DNA of 21,809 nt from CAZVWH01 sp964631175 (GTDB taxonomy: Bacteria; Planctomycetota; Phycisphaerae; Sedimentisphaerales; Anaerobacaceae): NCBI GenBank assembly GCA_964631175.1, contig CAZVWH010000045.1, positions 1 through 21,809 of the forward strand, read 5' to 3'. The position numbers and the translations under genes were made by a program. The notes under the pieces are model-generated. The model did not search any database, had not been told where the DNA came from, and worked only from the letters and a program-made list of their open reading frames with translations. This document shows positions 1 to 7,080 of this stretch, in pieces (position 1 is the first letter of the stretch; each line of letters begins with the position of its first letter).

Positions 1-175
1 TTTCCAGATCATCCGGGCATAACACCGAATTCTCTTTCTGGATGGGTATAATTACCTTGAGCACAGGTTCTGCCTCGATATTACATTCTTTAAAACCGAG
101 GACTTTTTTGATTACTTCACCATATTCATACCATGTTCTGTGTGCCTCTTGTCTCAACTTCTCCAAGTCATTCAT
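1..175 (-). CDS. Partial hypothetical protein, cut by the window edge
   Basis: An open frame starts at ATG 175 and reads 58 codons off the left edge without a stop. A good ribosome-binding site (AAAGGGGA, about 8 nt upstream of the ATG) supports the start. The visible N-terminus, MNDLEKLRQEAHRTWYEYGE followed by a KKVLGF segment, is hydrophilic and predicted helical, and gives way to a strand-like VLKVIIPI segment. There is no signal peptide or membrane segment. It lies about 120 bp downstream of the next minus-strand gene and could be co-transcribed with it. I do not recognise the family and the C-terminus is missing, so no function is proposed. The opposite-strand frame here looks like a shadow. 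Confidence 0.55.
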   Translation of the reverse strand, partial: MNDLEKLRQEAHRTWYEYGEVIKKVLGFKECNIEAEPVLKVIIPIQKENSVLCPDDLE

Positions 176-294
176 AATTATCCCCTTTCAATCAAAATGG
201 CTTAATCATAATTGGAAAGGTGCCACAATCGGCAATTGCCTTTCTTAGCTATCACGTAATTCCTGCTTGCTCATGTTTTTCCTTTCTACCCGTA

Positions 295-771
295 TTAGAC
301 ATTTTCCTGAAATTTTGTGTCATCATTAAAGAATTCCTCGCAACGCTCACTAGTCATGCGTAGAGACTCATTACCAAAGAAATAGAACTTCAGTGAACGA
401 AGAAAAATTTTGTAGCCGAGCTTATCATAATTGGCGGCTTGGTGTGGAATACTCATGTCGATGTGGTCGGACCGTTTTGTTAGTGTAGCACCACGATGTT
501 GAGGACGGCATACGGGAACTAGGTCGAAACCAATTGATTTACCATTTGTATCGCTGAAATTGTATTCAACCTCACGGACTTCTGAGTCACTTTGGGGTAT
601 GCGTATTGAAGTTGCCTTGGCATGTATGGCTGTTGCTTGATCGTTATAGTACGAATTGTTGTCGAATCCTCCTTCATCCCAAACATGGAAGAACCAATCA
701 GTATCTGAGAACATAACTTTTGGCAAAGTTTTGCCTTTGTGCTTACCAAACTTTAGTGGCGTCCATTTCAT
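295..771 (-). CDS. Hypothetical protein with DUF3820-like N-terminal motif
   Basis: A 158-residue soluble protein. ATG 771 has a clear ribosome-binding site (AGAGG, 7-8 nt upstream). The first 25 residues contain FGKHKGKTLPKV followed by DTDWFFHVW. This resembles the short FGKYKGK...P..Y..W motif of DUF3820-type small proteins and of some exonuclease-associated C-terminal modules. The rest is polar, has several aromatic residues, and matches nothing I recognise. There is no signal peptide or membrane segment. It is separated from the acetate genes by about 370 bp that include a terminator, so it is probably its own transcription unit, possibly with the partial gene downstream. The domain resemblance is inference from a short motif; the function is unknown. 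Confidence 0.65.
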   Translation of the reverse strand: MKWTPLKFGKHKGKTLPKVMFSDTDWFFHVWDEGGFDNNSYYNDQATAIHAKATSIRIPQSDSEVREVEYNFSDTNGKSIGFDLVPVCRPQHRGATLTKRSDHIDMSIPHQAANYDKLGYKIFLRSLKFYFFGNESLRMTSERCEEFFNDDTKFQENV

Positions 772-1140
772 ATTGTAACCTCTGTCTCAAGAGCACCTAA
801 CAAGCAGATATTTGATTTCGCTTCTTTAATGTTATTATGCTGCTTAACTAACGGAATCGGTCAAGACGAAATACATCTAATTGTCGATCACATTGATCTG
901 ATAGAAACACAAACCCATAATCTCTTTGTTTATGATATAAATGTAAATTAAAAGTGGAAAATCCCGCTTATACGTAAATAATATCGGTAGAATTTTGGGG
1001 GGATGATAATTAAAAATACAAAGTGATGACCAGAAAAAGTTACCGGTGAGGCACCCAAATTAAAGAGTCAATAAAGCCCTGCCCACAGGTGGCAGGGCTA
1101 AATAAAAATTTATTTTTTGTTTTCTCTGCGTTCTCCGCGG
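772..1140. other. Intergenic region between acetate operon and hypothetical gene
   Basis: About 370 bp without a convincing gene on either strand. It is AT-rich apart from the terminator hairpin at 1075-1099. On the minus strand a TTGACC-like box lies upstream of the hypothetical gene, but the nearest CATAAT is 19 nt away, so a promoter call there is weak. Next to the stop codon of the acetate transporter (1121-1140) lies an imperfect tandem of TTCTCTGCG/TTCTCCGCGG. Confidence 0.5.
1075..1099 (-). terminator. Hairpin terminator after the acs-acetate transporter genes
   Basis: A perfect 9-bp GC-rich stem (AGCCCTGCC / GGCAGGGCT) with a 7-nt loop lies about 40 nt downstream of the transporter stop codon. 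On the minus strand it is followed by TTTATTG, a short U-rich tract. On the plus strand it is followed by a T-rich stretch, so it could act in both directions. This is the best intrinsic terminator candidate in the window. Confidence 0.7.
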
Positions 1141-1743
1141 TTAATTCGCTTTCACAGGGCCAATCGGAGCTACGACCCTTCCATATACTTCATTGAGCAC
1201 CTGAGCTAATGCTGTATATACTGCTGAAAGCCCACAGATAATTCCCTCGATACCAGCAATGCGTTTTATTGCTGGATTACCTGTCAGATCACCAAGTGCC
1301 AACAGAAAGAATAAAAGAGCTAATGAAGCAAATACAAATTGTAGTGCTTTGTTAATTTTGAGTGTCCCAATAAACATAACCGAAGTAAATACTCCCCACA
1401 TAAACAGGTACGCTACCATAGCTGAATTTTCCGGAGCATTTCCCAGGCCCATCTTGGGCTCAATTATTAAGCCTACTAAAGACAGCCAGAAAAGACCATA
1501 AGAAGTAAAGGCTGTCGTTCCAAAGGTATTGCCTTTCTTGTACTCCATTATGCCTGCGATAATTTGTGCTATCCCTCCATAGAAAATTCCCATAGCTAAT
1601 ATCATTGTACCCAGTCCGAAAAGGCCGGCGTTGTGCAGGTTTAGTAGAACTGTCGTCATACCAAATCCCATTAATCCGAGGGGCGCGGGATTGGCTGTTG
1701 TATCTTTTATTTGAGTAACATTCTGAGATATTGTGTCCTTCAT
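1141..1743 (-). CDS. satP: Acetate uptake transporter, GPR1/FUN34/YaaH (SatP) family
   Basis: A 200-residue integral membrane protein, the usual length for this family. The family signature NPAPLGL sits at residues 18-24 and is followed by six hydrophobic segments. Other family-like stretches are the ILAMGIFYGGIAQIIAGIMEY segment and a GTTAFTSYGLFWLS segment. Known members move acetate or succinate across the inner membrane with protons. ATG 1743 has an AAGGG ribosome-binding site about 9 nt upstream. The gene lies 84 bp downstream of acetyl-CoA synthetase on the same strand. The pair makes functional sense: one protein imports acetate and the other activates it. A hairpin terminator follows. 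The family assignment is confident; substrate preference (acetate versus another short acid) is inferred from the neighbour. Confidence 0.93.
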   Translation of the reverse strand: MKDTISQNVTQIKDTTANPAPLGLMGFGMTTVLLNLHNAGLFGLGTMILAMGIFYGGIAQIIAGIMEYKKGNTFGTTAFTSYGLFWLSLVGLIIEPKMGLGNAPENSAMVAYLFMWGVFTSVMFIGTLKINKALQFVFASLALLFFLLALGDLTGNPAIKRIAGIEGIICGLSAVYTALAQVLNEVYGRVVAPIGPVKAN

Positions 1744-1827
1744 TACTTGTGCCCTTCTTACTGAAAAACAACCTGGACACGTGCCTTAACACATGCCCAG
1801 TTTTTAGTTCCTATATAGTTTAATAGT

Positions 1828-3810
1828 TTACTGGCCTCGACCTTTAATCAGATCTTCTACTACGGCTGGATCAGCAAGTGTCGTAATGTCGCCGAGATTG
1901 CCTGTGCTTTTTTCGGCTATCTTTCGCAAAATTCGACGCATAATCTTGCCTGAGCGGGTCTTTGGAAGTAACGGGGCAAACTGAATCGCTTCAGGTGTGG
2001 CGATAGGCCCGATTTCCCTTCGCACGTGCTTAACAAGCTCGGCTTTAAGCTCATCACTTTCCTCAACGCTACCTACCAATGTAACAAAAGCATACAAAGC
2101 CTGTCCTTTAACCTCGTGGGGTATTGGTACAACCGCAGCCTCAGCGACTTTTTCGTGGCTGACCAGAGCGCTTTCAACCTCAGCAGTGCCGATACGGTGG
2201 CCGGATACATTAACCACATCATCGATCCTGCCCATTAACCAATAGTCGCCATCCTCGTCGATACGGCAGCCATCAGCGGTAAAGTAAAGATTGTCAAACA
2301 TGGTAAAATATGTATCTATAAATCTTTCATGGTCCCCCCACATTGACTTCATCATTCCGGGCCAGGGCCTGCGTATGCACAGTTTGCCGCCTTCGTTTAC
2401 ATCACACTGGCTTCCGTCATCACGCAGAATAATGGGATCGACACCAAAGAAAGGTCGGCTTGCACTACCAGGTTTTAGAGTGTGCGCACCGGGAAGAGGT
2501 GTGATTAAAATGCCACCGGTTTCAGTCTGCCACCACGTATCGACAATCGGGCAACGATTACGACCGATGTTTTTGTAATACCACATCCAGGCTTCGGGAT
2601 TTATAGGCTCACCAACGGTCCCGAGAATCCTCAAGGAGTCCAGCTTATACTTAGCGGGCCACTCGTCGCCCTGACGCATTAGAGCGCGAATAGCCGTCGG
2701 AGCCGTGTAGAAAACGGTAACACCAAATTTATCACAAATCTGCCAAAAACGACCGGCATCAGGATAAGTAGGAACACCTTCAAACATTAGAGAGGTTGCG
2801 CCGTTTGCAAGCGGGCCATACACGATGTAGCTATGCCCTGTCACCCAACCAATATCAGCAGTGCACCAGTAAATATCATCATCGTGAACGTCGAAAATGA
2901 CCTTGTGGCTATTAGCGACATGTACAAGGTACCCACCTGTTATGTGAACGACGCCCTTGGGCTTGCCGGTTGAGCCGGATGTGTAAAGGATATATAGTGG
3001 ATCATCCGCAAACATTGGCTCAGCTTCGCACTGCTCGGCTGCATCTGCCATTTCGTCACGATACCATGTGTCTCTGCCTTTTTTCATATCGCAGGGGTCA
3101 CCATTGACCTTGACCACTATAACACTCTCAATCGTAGGTGTATTTTTCATGGCCTGATCTGCAATACTTTTGAGCGGGATACGTTTTCCCGCACGCAACG
3201 AAACATTACTCGTAATAAGCAGTTTGCAGTCGGAGTCGTTAATACGGTCTCTAAGCGAATCTGCGCTAAAACCGCCAAAGACAACCGAGTGAATCGCACC
3301 GATACGTGCACATGCAAGCATGGCTATCGGCAGTTCCGGAATCATCGGCAGATAGATTGCCACACGGTCGCCTCTTTTTATGCCTTTAGATTTCAGAACG
3401 TTGGCGAATTTACAAACTTCATTGTATAGCTCTTGATATGTAAACTTCCTAACATCATCTTCCGCTTCACCCTGCCAAAGTATTGCTGTCTTCTTTGCAA
3501 CCGGGGTACCCAGATGACGATCAAGACAGTTATACGTAACGTTTAACTGACCGTCAGCAAACCATGTATGCTCAATCTTGCGATTCTTAGTGTCCCAGGT
3601 GTACTCAAGACTTTTTGTTGGCTCTTTGAACCAGGCCAAGCTCTTTGCCTGCTGTAGCCAAAAGCCGTCTGGATCATTAATCGATTGTTCCCACATTTGC
3701 TGATACTGCTCAAAACTATTTATGTGAGCCTTGGCCTGGATCGAATCCAGCGGTGGAAATGAACGCTGCTCAATTATAAGTGAATCAATGGCTTTTTCCT
3801 TTTGTCCCAT
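1828..3810 (-). CDS. acs: Acetyl-coenzyme A synthetase (AMP-forming)
   Basis: A 660-residue enzyme that converts acetate, ATP and CoA to acetyl-CoA, AMP and pyrophosphate in the cytoplasm. All hallmark motifs are intact: the phosphate-binding loop YTSGSTGKPKG at residues 276-286; VDTWWQTETGG at 423-433, whose tryptophan sets the small acyl pocket typical of acetate-specific enzymes; the hinge/CoA region VVNVSGHRIGTAEVE at about 533-547; and C-terminal PKTRSGKIMRR at 616-626, whose lysine 622 is the catalytic residue acetylated by Pat-type regulators in other bacteria. Length is normal. ATG 3810 has a GGAG site 7-8 nt upstream. It leads a two-gene unit with the acetate transporter. An inverted repeat at 3885-3907 may be an operator. 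No acetyltransferase or deacetylase gene is visible nearby. Confidence 0.98.
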   Translation of the reverse strand: MGQKEKAIDSLIIEQRSFPPLDSIQAKAHINSFEQYQQMWEQSINDPDGFWLQQAKSLAWFKEPTKSLEYTWDTKNRKIEHTWFADGQLNVTYNCLDRHLGTPVAKKTAILWQGEAEDDVRKFTYQELYNEVCKFANVLKSKGIKRGDRVAIYLPMIPELPIAMLACARIGAIHSVVFGGFSADSLRDRINDSDCKLLITSNVSLRAGKRIPLKSIADQAMKNTPTIESVIVVKVNGDPCDMKKGRDTWYRDEMADAAEQCEAEPMFADDPLYILYTSGSTGKPKGVVHITGGYLVHVANSHKVIFDVHDDDIYWCTADIGWVTGHSYIVYGPLANGATSLMFEGVPTYPDAGRFWQICDKFGVTVFYTAPTAIRALMRQGDEWPAKYKLDSLRILGTVGEPINPEAWMWYYKNIGRNRCPIVDTWWQTETGGILITPLPGAHTLKPGSASRPFFGVDPIILRDDGSQCDVNEGGKLCIRRPWPGMMKSMWGDHERFIDTYFTMFDNLYFTADGCRIDEDGDYWLMGRIDDVVNVSGHRIGTAEVESALVSHEKVAEAAVVPIPHEVKGQALYAFVTLVGSVEESDELKAELVKHVRREIGPIATPEAIQFAPLLPKTRSGKIMRRILRKIAEKSTGNLGDITTLADPAVVEDLIKGRGQ

Positions 3811-3840
3811 AACACTCTCCTTTTTTAATTTCTTTCATAT

Positions 3841-3864
3841 GAGCGCAGATTAACTAATACGCTC
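3841..3864. promoter_or_regulatory. Imperfect dyad in the acs leader
   Basis: Five-base arms GAGCG / CGCTC enclose a 14-nt segment that itself contains the small dyad ATTAACTAAT. It lies between the acs start codon and the stronger inverted repeat at 3885-3907, probably in the 5' untranslated region. It could be a leader structure or operator. The evidence is symmetry only. Confidence 0.25.
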
Positions 3865-3884
3865 CATAAAAATATGATTAAACC

Positions 3885-3907
3885 TGCAATCTATATAATT
3901 GATTGCA
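3885..3907. promoter_or_regulatory. Candidate operator upstream of acs
   Basis: A perfect inverted repeat, TGCAATC - 9 nt - GATTGCA, lies about 75-100 bp upstream of the acs start codon. The spacer contains TATATAATT, which on the coding strand offers a TATATA-like -10 element, so a bound regulator would overlap RNA polymerase. I could not place a convincing -35 box at standard spacing. The symmetry is seen directly; the regulatory role is inferred. Confidence 0.4.
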
Positions 3908-3953
3908 AGAATTCAACTGAAAAATTCAAAAATCGCAATTTGAGGAGAATCTT

Positions 3954-4727
3954 TCAGAATTTGTACCTCATACTCAAACCAGTATATGTTATATCATGTG
4001 TAGCGACCGAATCTTCCATTGATATTTGGTGATAAACACCCGGCAGAAAAGAAAGATTATCAGTGATTTTAAATTCTGTTGATACGCCGAATGTAGCGTA
4101 TGACCAGTCATGTTCTGCTCCACCAAGTCCGTCAGTATAAGCAAGCTCGCTGGACAGACGCAGGGGTTCTGCAGGCTCCAAGACCTTCAGGTCATAGCTC
4201 AGTATGAAGCGATGAACCCATCCTGACGGAATATCAGCGCCGCTTTGCTTTGTGTAATTTTCTCCTGCAGCATATTCATAATGAGCAATGTAGCTTGGAG
4301 TAAATCCTTCCGGCATAATATTCGGCCAGGAAAATGCAAATATCCACTCCCAGGTTGTGTTAGCTGATTTTCTGTCCCTGCGGGGATAGTGTTCATATCC
4401 CGCACTAAGATTATAGTTCATAGTGTAGGGTGTATCTTCAAAAAGGCTGCCTTTATAATAAGGTCTGTAGTCAAACCTCTGCTGGTCAACGTAGCCGCTT
4501 CCAAAGGCATTACGATGCGTAACTTTAGTGCCAAAACCGCTGCCCCAGAAGTCAAGGTCAACAGTCTTAAATAACGCGCCATGTGAGCCATAAGCCTCAA
4601 CACCTTTACTTAACCACTTACTCAGATAAGTTAGATCAAAAGTAACTCCTAACTGCTCTTCTTGGGACTGAGCGTGATTCACTGCCGACAATATAATAAT
4701 AGCAATAAAGAAAATTTCCTTCTTCAC
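3954..4727 (-). CDS. Putative outer-membrane beta-barrel protein (first paralog)
   Basis: I place the start at GTG 4727 (257 residues) rather than the in-frame ATG 4835. AAGGAG lies 7 nt before the GTG, translation from it begins with a normal signal peptide (KKEIFFIAIIILSAVNHA), and a promoter at 4769-4796 lies inside the longer frame. The mature part has alternating-residue strands rich in Tyr, Trp and Gly and ends in F (YKF), as outer-membrane barrels usually do. The opening TYLSKWLSKGVEAYG and later EHDWSYATFG match the barrel encoded at 17151-18032 (SKNMWHGF, EHDWSHAVLG, YQISM(E/D)DSV), so the two are paralogs. The length is that of a small barrel, vaguely TorF-like in its first strand. 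It probably forms a pore or other surface protein; the substrate is unknown. Confidence 0.75.
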   Translation of the reverse strand: MKKEIFFIAIIILSAVNHAQSQEEQLGVTFDLTYLSKWLSKGVEAYGSHGALFKTVDLDFWGSGFGTKVTHRNAFGSGYVDQQRFDYRPYYKGSLFEDTPYTMNYNLSAGYEHYPRRDRKSANTTWEWIFAFSWPNIMPEGFTPSYIAHYEYAAGENYTKQSGADIPSGWVHRFILSYDLKVLEPAEPLRLSSELAYTDGLGGAEHDWSYATFGVSTEFKITDNLSFLPGVYHQISMEDSVATHDITYTGLSMRYKF

Positions 4728-4746
4728 GATTTTTCTCCTTAAAAAC

Positions 4747-4759
4747 TTGCAGCTTGCAA
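4747..4759. promoter_or_regulatory. Small palindrome in the leader of the barrel gene
   Basis: TTGCA-GCT-TGCAA lies just downstream of the predicted transcription start and before the ribosome-binding site of the barrel gene at 3954-4727. It could be an operator half-site pair or a short leader hairpin. The evidence is symmetry alone. Confidence 0.25.
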
Positions 4760-4768
4760 AAACGTTTA

Positions 4769-4796
4769 ATTTTACATGAATGTCGAATGACGTCAA
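4769..4796 (-). promoter_or_regulatory. Sigma-70-type promoter of the first barrel gene
   Basis: On the minus strand TTGACG (4791-4796) and TAAAAT (4769-4774) are separated by 16 bp. This predicts a start near 4762 and a leader of about 35 nt to the GTG at 4727. The placement independently supports the shorter start of the barrel gene. Confidence 0.6.
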
Positions 4797-4819
4797 GTAT
4801 AAGAAAAAGGTCTTTTTTA

Positions 4820-4972
4820 ATGTATTTTTATCCACCTAAATCACACACACATTTGGGGACAATTACAAAAGCTGAAGTCGAAGAGAAATTAAGCTATCAG
4901 CGGGCCGCTTGGCGGAAAACAAATCAGTGTGAAGATTATCAGGAAATCAGAATGCCAGGAAGAAAAGAATAA
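4820..4972 (+). CDS. Small hypothetical ORF, divergent from barrel gene
   Basis: A possible 50-residue plus-strand gene starting at ATG 4820 with an AAAGG site about 9 nt upstream. It begins immediately beyond the minus-strand promoter at 4769-4796, so the two would be divergent. The product is hydrophilic; its C-terminal half (AEVEEKLSYQRAAWRK, then NQCEDYQEIRMPGRKE) has a protein-like composition. I do not recognise it and no partner gene is present. It may be real, the remnant of a longer gene, or chance. Confidence 0.3.
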   Translation: MYFYPPKSHTHLGTITKAEVEEKLSYQRAAWRKTNQCEDYQEIRMPGRKE

Positions 4973-5165
4973 ACATGGACTTCTGGTAACCTATTATTCC
5001 GATGCCCACTTCCTGATAACCTGAATGAAAAGGTGTAGCAGACTTTCACTTTTAGCGGACCTAAGGCGAATGGGGGTTGGTTTTTATCGCTCCCTTATCC
5101 GCTAAGTCATACTGCTCTGTTTTGCGTAAAATTATAGGAAATGCAGGTTAGCCACCATATTCAAA
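4973..5165. other. Repeat-rich intergenic tail of the sensory operon
   Basis: There is no gene here. Two inverted repeats are present: TTATCAGGAA (4936-4945) with its complement at 5010-5019, and a long imperfect hairpin at 5052-5105. The stretches around 4980 and 5010 are also imperfect direct repeats (ACTTCTGGTAACC, ACTTCCTGATAACC). The segment lies just downstream of the last gene of the large operon. Confidence 0.4.
5052..5105 (-). terminator. Long imperfect hairpin downstream of the sensory operon
   Basis: Outer arms TTAGCGGA (5052-5059) and TCCGCTAA (5098-5105) pair perfectly. Inside them TAAGG pairs with CCTTA and CGA with TCG, with small bulges, giving about 16 pairs. It lies about 60 nt past the stop codon of the last operon gene. 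There is no strong U-tract on the minus strand, so it may be a 3'-end stabiliser, a weak or factor-assisted terminator, or the remnant of a small mobile repeat. Confidence 0.35.
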
Positions 5166-6656
5166 TCACGAACGTATTTCTACTTCTCTTGCAGCTATAG
5201 AAACCTTTTCCTTGACATTTGACTTCGGCAAGCTAATGCAAAAAGTATTTCCACAGCTTTCATTTGTACTTTCGACCAATATATATCCGCCGTGCATTTC
5301 AACTATTTTCTTTGCTACCATCAGGCCCAAAGGCGAATCTTCCTCTGGACATATACCAGGCTGTTCTCTCATCCATTCAGAGCCATTAAAAATCTTGTCC
5401 ATCTTGCTACTTTCAATACTTTGCCCGTTATCTTGTATCTCTATGGTAACCTCACTGCCGATGTCTTTTAAACGCACTTCAATATGACCTTCGACAGAAA
5501 CAGAATTTATCGAATTGCTAATAAAATTCGTTAACACTTGCTTAATCCTGTCACGATCTGCACTAATAATAAGTTCAGAGTCGGGCATAATATTTCTTAG
5601 CTCAATATTTTTCTTTTCTGCAAACGGCAACAAATCATCCAGGACTTCTGAAACTATGTCCCTAAGATTAAGCTTGGTCATCTGTAACTTTGCCTTGCCC
5701 GCATCTATTTGTGACATATCAAAAAGATCACTAATAATTTTTCTCGCCATATCGAGTTTTTTCCAAACGTTCTTTTCTTGTGCTCGGCCGTGTAACATTT
5801 TTTCATCTGAAAGCAATCTCTTCAACGCCTCTGAAACCTTAACAACCAATTCACTTTTTAGCTGAATCTGCTCTTCCAATTTGAGGATTGTTTTTCTTAG
5901 CTCATCTTCTACAAGAATGCGCTCCGTAATATCCCGAGCGGTCCCGACAACTGCCATTTTATTGCCACTCGAGTCTTTAATAATTGATCTTGAAAGAGAA
6001 ACCGGAAATATGCTTCCGTCTTTTCGTCTATGATAAAATCCAATTTCCCATGTGCTTCCAATACCTTGAGTTCTAAAAACAGCCCTCGTATTGGCCGTTT
6101 TCGTCCCTTCCAACCAGAGGATGCCACAATCTTTTCCCAGTATCTCCTCCTTTTTATATCCATAAGTATCACAAAAAGCCTTATTTACAAAGCTTATCCT
6201 GTCATCTATATCAGTTATATAGACACTATCAACGGAGCTCATAATAGCGCCTGATAATAATCGCAGATTCTCTTCGGCCTTCTTGTGCCTAATAGCATTC
6301 TCGACGGTTATGGGAAGCGCTTTGAGATAGTTTCTTTCAATGTCCTTTGTCAGATAATCATAAGCACCAGCCCTCCATGCTTTGACTGCTATTTCCTCAT
6401 TGCCTGTGCCGGTGACAACTATAATAGGAGTATTCTTAACCAAATCCAGGATGTCAAATGCTGTGCCATCCCCCATTAAATGGTCAGAGATGATAATATC
6501 AAACTGTTGGCAAGCTAATATGTTTTGGGCCTGTGAAACAGAATCGGCTATGGTGTAATCATATTGAAGCTTTTGAGTTTCCACCAACCGCTCGAAAGCC
6601 ATCTGGTCGAGCTTATCATCCTCAATCATCAAGACTTTATATCTTTTATTTCCCAT
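5166..6656 (-). CDS. Receiver-PAS-histidine-kinase-like protein lacking the phospho-His
   Basis: A 496-residue cytoplasmic protein. I choose ATG 6656 because GGGGGA lies 7 nt before it; the upstream ATG at 6671 lacks a site and overlaps the preceding gene. Domains: receiver at about 5-120 with acidic pocket E12/D13/D14, phospho-acceptor D58 and K104; PAS at about 130-250; then a coiled-coil/dimerisation-like helix and an HATPase-like domain (about 360-475). Where kinases read SHE(L)R, this protein reads VSEALKRLL: glutamate 276 replaces the histidine. The ATP pocket keeps the N-box (NFISNS) and D409, but the G1 motif is DNGQSI instead of DxGxG, and G2 is reduced to SPLGL. It may be a degenerate kinase acting as a phospho-regulated scaffold or sink. 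It is the last gene of the operon. Confidence 0.85.
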   Translation of the reverse strand: MGNKRYKVLMIEDDKLDQMAFERLVETQKLQYDYTIADSVSQAQNILACQQFDIIISDHLMGDGTAFDILDLVKNTPIIVVTGTGNEEIAVKAWRAGAYDYLTKDIERNYLKALPITVENAIRHKKAEENLRLLSGAIMSSVDSVYITDIDDRISFVNKAFCDTYGYKKEEILGKDCGILWLEGTKTANTRAVFRTQGIGSTWEIGFYHRRKDGSIFPVSLSRSIIKDSSGNKMAVVGTARDITERILVEDELRKTILKLEEQIQLKSELVVKVSEALKRLLSDEKMLHGRAQEKNVWKKLDMARKIISDLFDMSQIDAGKAKLQMTKLNLRDIVSEVLDDLLPFAEKKNIELRNIMPDSELIISADRDRIKQVLTNFISNSINSVSVEGHIEVRLKDIGSEVTIEIQDNGQSIESSKMDKIFNGSEWMREQPGICPEEDSPLGLMVAKKIVEMHGGYILVESTNESCGNTFCISLPKSNVKEKVSIAAREVEIRS

Positions 6657-6660
6657 TGCT

Positions 6661-7080
6661 TTATCCCCCATTTGGCATTTTGCTCAGTGTCCAGTACAAG
6701 TCAATCGTTCTGATGGCATCGACGAATTTTTTATAATCGACCGGCTTAACTATATAGCCAGCGACACTGAGCTTAAAACTCTCGACTATATCACGTTCTT
6801 CCTTAGATGTAGTTAACACTACAACAGGAATCTTTTTCAGCTCATCATCAACTTTTACGATTTTCAGAAATTCGATACCATTCATCCTTGGCATATTCAA
6901 ATCTAAAAGGACAACACAAGGCTTTCCATTGCCTTGGCCTCTTAAATAGTCCAACGCTTCTTCACCATTGGTTCTATGAACTAATGGATTCAGAATTTTC
7001 AGATCCTTAAACGCCCGGTTAACCGTCATCGCATCTACACTATCATCTTCAACTAACAATACTGGCTTCGAGCTTCGCAT
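6661..7080 (-). CDS. Single-domain response regulator (CheY/Rcp1-like)
   Basis: 139 residues, receiver domain only. Acidic pocket E11/D12/D13, phospho-acceptor D60 in VVLLDLNMP, T90/T91 in VVLTTSK, and K112 in YIVKPVD are all present, so it should be phosphorylatable. ATG 7080 is chosen because GAGGGGG lies 6 nt upstream; the frame continues further upstream but only inside the preceding kinase gene. It overlaps that kinase gene by 32 nt, and the next gene starts 4 nt after its stop, so translation is probably coupled on both sides. The C-terminal ending DLYWTLSKMP resembles Rcp1-type regulators that partner phytochrome-class kinases with SHDLKAPLRG histidine boxes, which is what the neighbouring kinases have. 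There is no DNA-binding or enzymatic output domain. It is probably the common phosphate acceptor for the three kinases of the operon (inference). Confidence 0.93.
   Translation of the reverse strand: MRSSKPVLLVEDDSVDAMTVNRAFKDLKILNPLVHRTNGEEALDYLRGQGNGKPCVVLLDLNMPRMNGIEFLKIVKVDDELKKIPVVVLTTSKEERDIVESFKLSVAGYIVKPVDYKKFVDAIRTIDLYWTLSKMPNGG

Noticed and set aside
42..248. Plus-strand open frame of 68 codons at the left edge
   Set aside because: It lies opposite a minus-strand gene with a good ribosome-binding site, has none itself, and has an unlikely composition.
245..274. Nine-codon minus-strand frame MSKQELRDS with an AAGGA site, followed in another frame by LRKAIADCGTFPIMIKPF
   Set aside because: It could be a frameshifted remnant or leader peptide, but it is too short to support as a gene and a sequencing error cannot be excluded.
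519..749. Alternative minus-strand frame inside the hypothetical gene at 295-771
   Set aside because: It is out of frame with a gene that has a proper start site; composition suggests a shadow.
1997..2578. Plus-strand frames opposite acetyl-CoA synthetase
   Set aside because: The enzyme reading frame is complete with all motifs; these are antisense shadows.
3917..3957. CTGAAA/TTTCAG inverted repeat across the stop codon of the first barrel as a terminator
   Set aside because: Arms are AT-rich and only six bases with a long loop; not convincing as an intrinsic terminator.
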